Positions 63,421-64,000 of a stretch of DNA of 64,000 nt are shown one piece after another; position 1 is the stretch's first letter; the number at the start of each line of letters is the position of its first letter. Source of the DNA: Lates calcarifer (lineage: Eukaryota; Chordata; Actinopteri; Centropomidae). The notes under the pieces were generated by a model that searched no databases, was not told the DNA's origin, and saw only the letters and a program-made list of their open reading frames with translations. The stretch spans positions 14,995,543 to 15,059,542 of the forward strand of contig NC_066844.1 in the NCBI RefSeq assembly GCF_001640805.2, read 5' to 3'. Position numbers and translations under genes: made by a program.

Positions 63421-64000
63421 ATGTGCATTTATGTGTGTGGGCACATCTTCCAGATTGCATGTATTGTATGTGAACACAGTATAGGTGTGTCTCAGCCCTG
63501 AGCTGTAGCTGAAAGCAGTGCACCATGGGGGATGTGACTCTGTTGCTCTGTGAGCTCATCTGTCCCCGGCTCTCTCTGCAACACAACTCAACATTCTGAC
63601 AGGCAGTCGAGGAGAAGAGCAGTGGGGATTTCGTGCTTTATCTTGCCTGTCTCAGAAGTGGCCAAGAACAACCTTTAAAGCTTACACACTTGATTTCAGA
63701 ACACACCAGCTCTCTCCTGTGTTGTGCAGACTCTTTGAGTTTTCTTTGCTTGTGTTGCTACACTGGAGCATTCACATAGGCAGGTTCAGCAAGATCAATT
63801 AACTCTTGTAGTGTAATTACCACTTTGGAGCCATCATATAATGCAAATGACGTGCCTTCAGAGGTGTGTGGTAGACCAGTGGTGGTTTTCTTTTTGATTC
63901 AGTGAGAGGCTAATGTACAGTGAGTCTGCTGCTATGGGGTATTTGATTAATCTCAGTTACACCGACAGATCAAATTACACATATAAAACAAAGCCCTGGC

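Larger units (their letters stand above)
61381..64000 (+). other. start of the next cdh4 phase-0 intron, cut by the window end
   Basis: The intron follows the donor GTGAGT after codons for LVR. It contains an A run (62847-62865), a CA tract (63018-63042) and a GT tract (63377-63397). The next exon, which should continue EC1, is not reached inside the window. No gene is visible on the minus strand. Confidence 0.85.

Overview
This is vertebrate, almost certainly teleost fish, chromosomal DNA. There are no bacterial-style gene blocks. Long, AT-leaning non-coding sequence is studded with (CA)n, (CT)n and (T)n microsatellites and with dispersed repeats common in ray-finned fish genomes (a tRNA-headed SINE-like retroposon, the 3' end of an RTE/Rex3-like LINE, and several families of old dispersed elements). 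Nearly all open reading frames of 60-180 codons on both strands look like chance or simple-repeat ORFs.

The window lies inside one large plus-strand gene: a classical type I cadherin that I assign to cadherin-4 (R-cadherin, cdh4). Two exons are certain. The exon at 54416-54642 encodes most of the cadherin prodomain. The exon at 61198-61380 encodes the end of the prodomain, a furin-type site (RRQKR) and the mature N-terminus [18 protein letters not shown], with the strand-swap Trp2. Both have canonical splice sites, and their phases fit the exon structure of vertebrate Cdh2/Cdh4. The signal-peptide exon and the preceding prodomain exon were not found and probably lie upstream of the window. 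The EC1-EC5, transmembrane and catenin-binding exons lie downstream.

Layout: 1-16222 is non-coding, probably intron. 16223-16246 is a candidate 24-nt microexon with a long polypyrimidine tract, an AG acceptor and a perfect GTAAGT donor. It is phase-compatible with the next cdh4 exon and would add eight residues. 16247-54415 is a very long intron carrying most of the mobile elements. 54643-61197 is a 6.6 kb phase-0 intron, and 61381-64000 is the start of the next phase-0 intron.

The clearest mobile-element evidence is as follows. A SINE-like element at 18369-18720 is flanked by 8-bp duplications and is nested inside an older repeat. A 5'-truncated copy of its 3' tail at 27708-27837 has a perfect 13-bp target-site duplication. 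A degenerate LINE 3' end lies at 33970-34317. I see no CRISPR array, tRNA, rRNA or unfamiliar multi-gene system. The most interesting untested signal is the candidate microexon.
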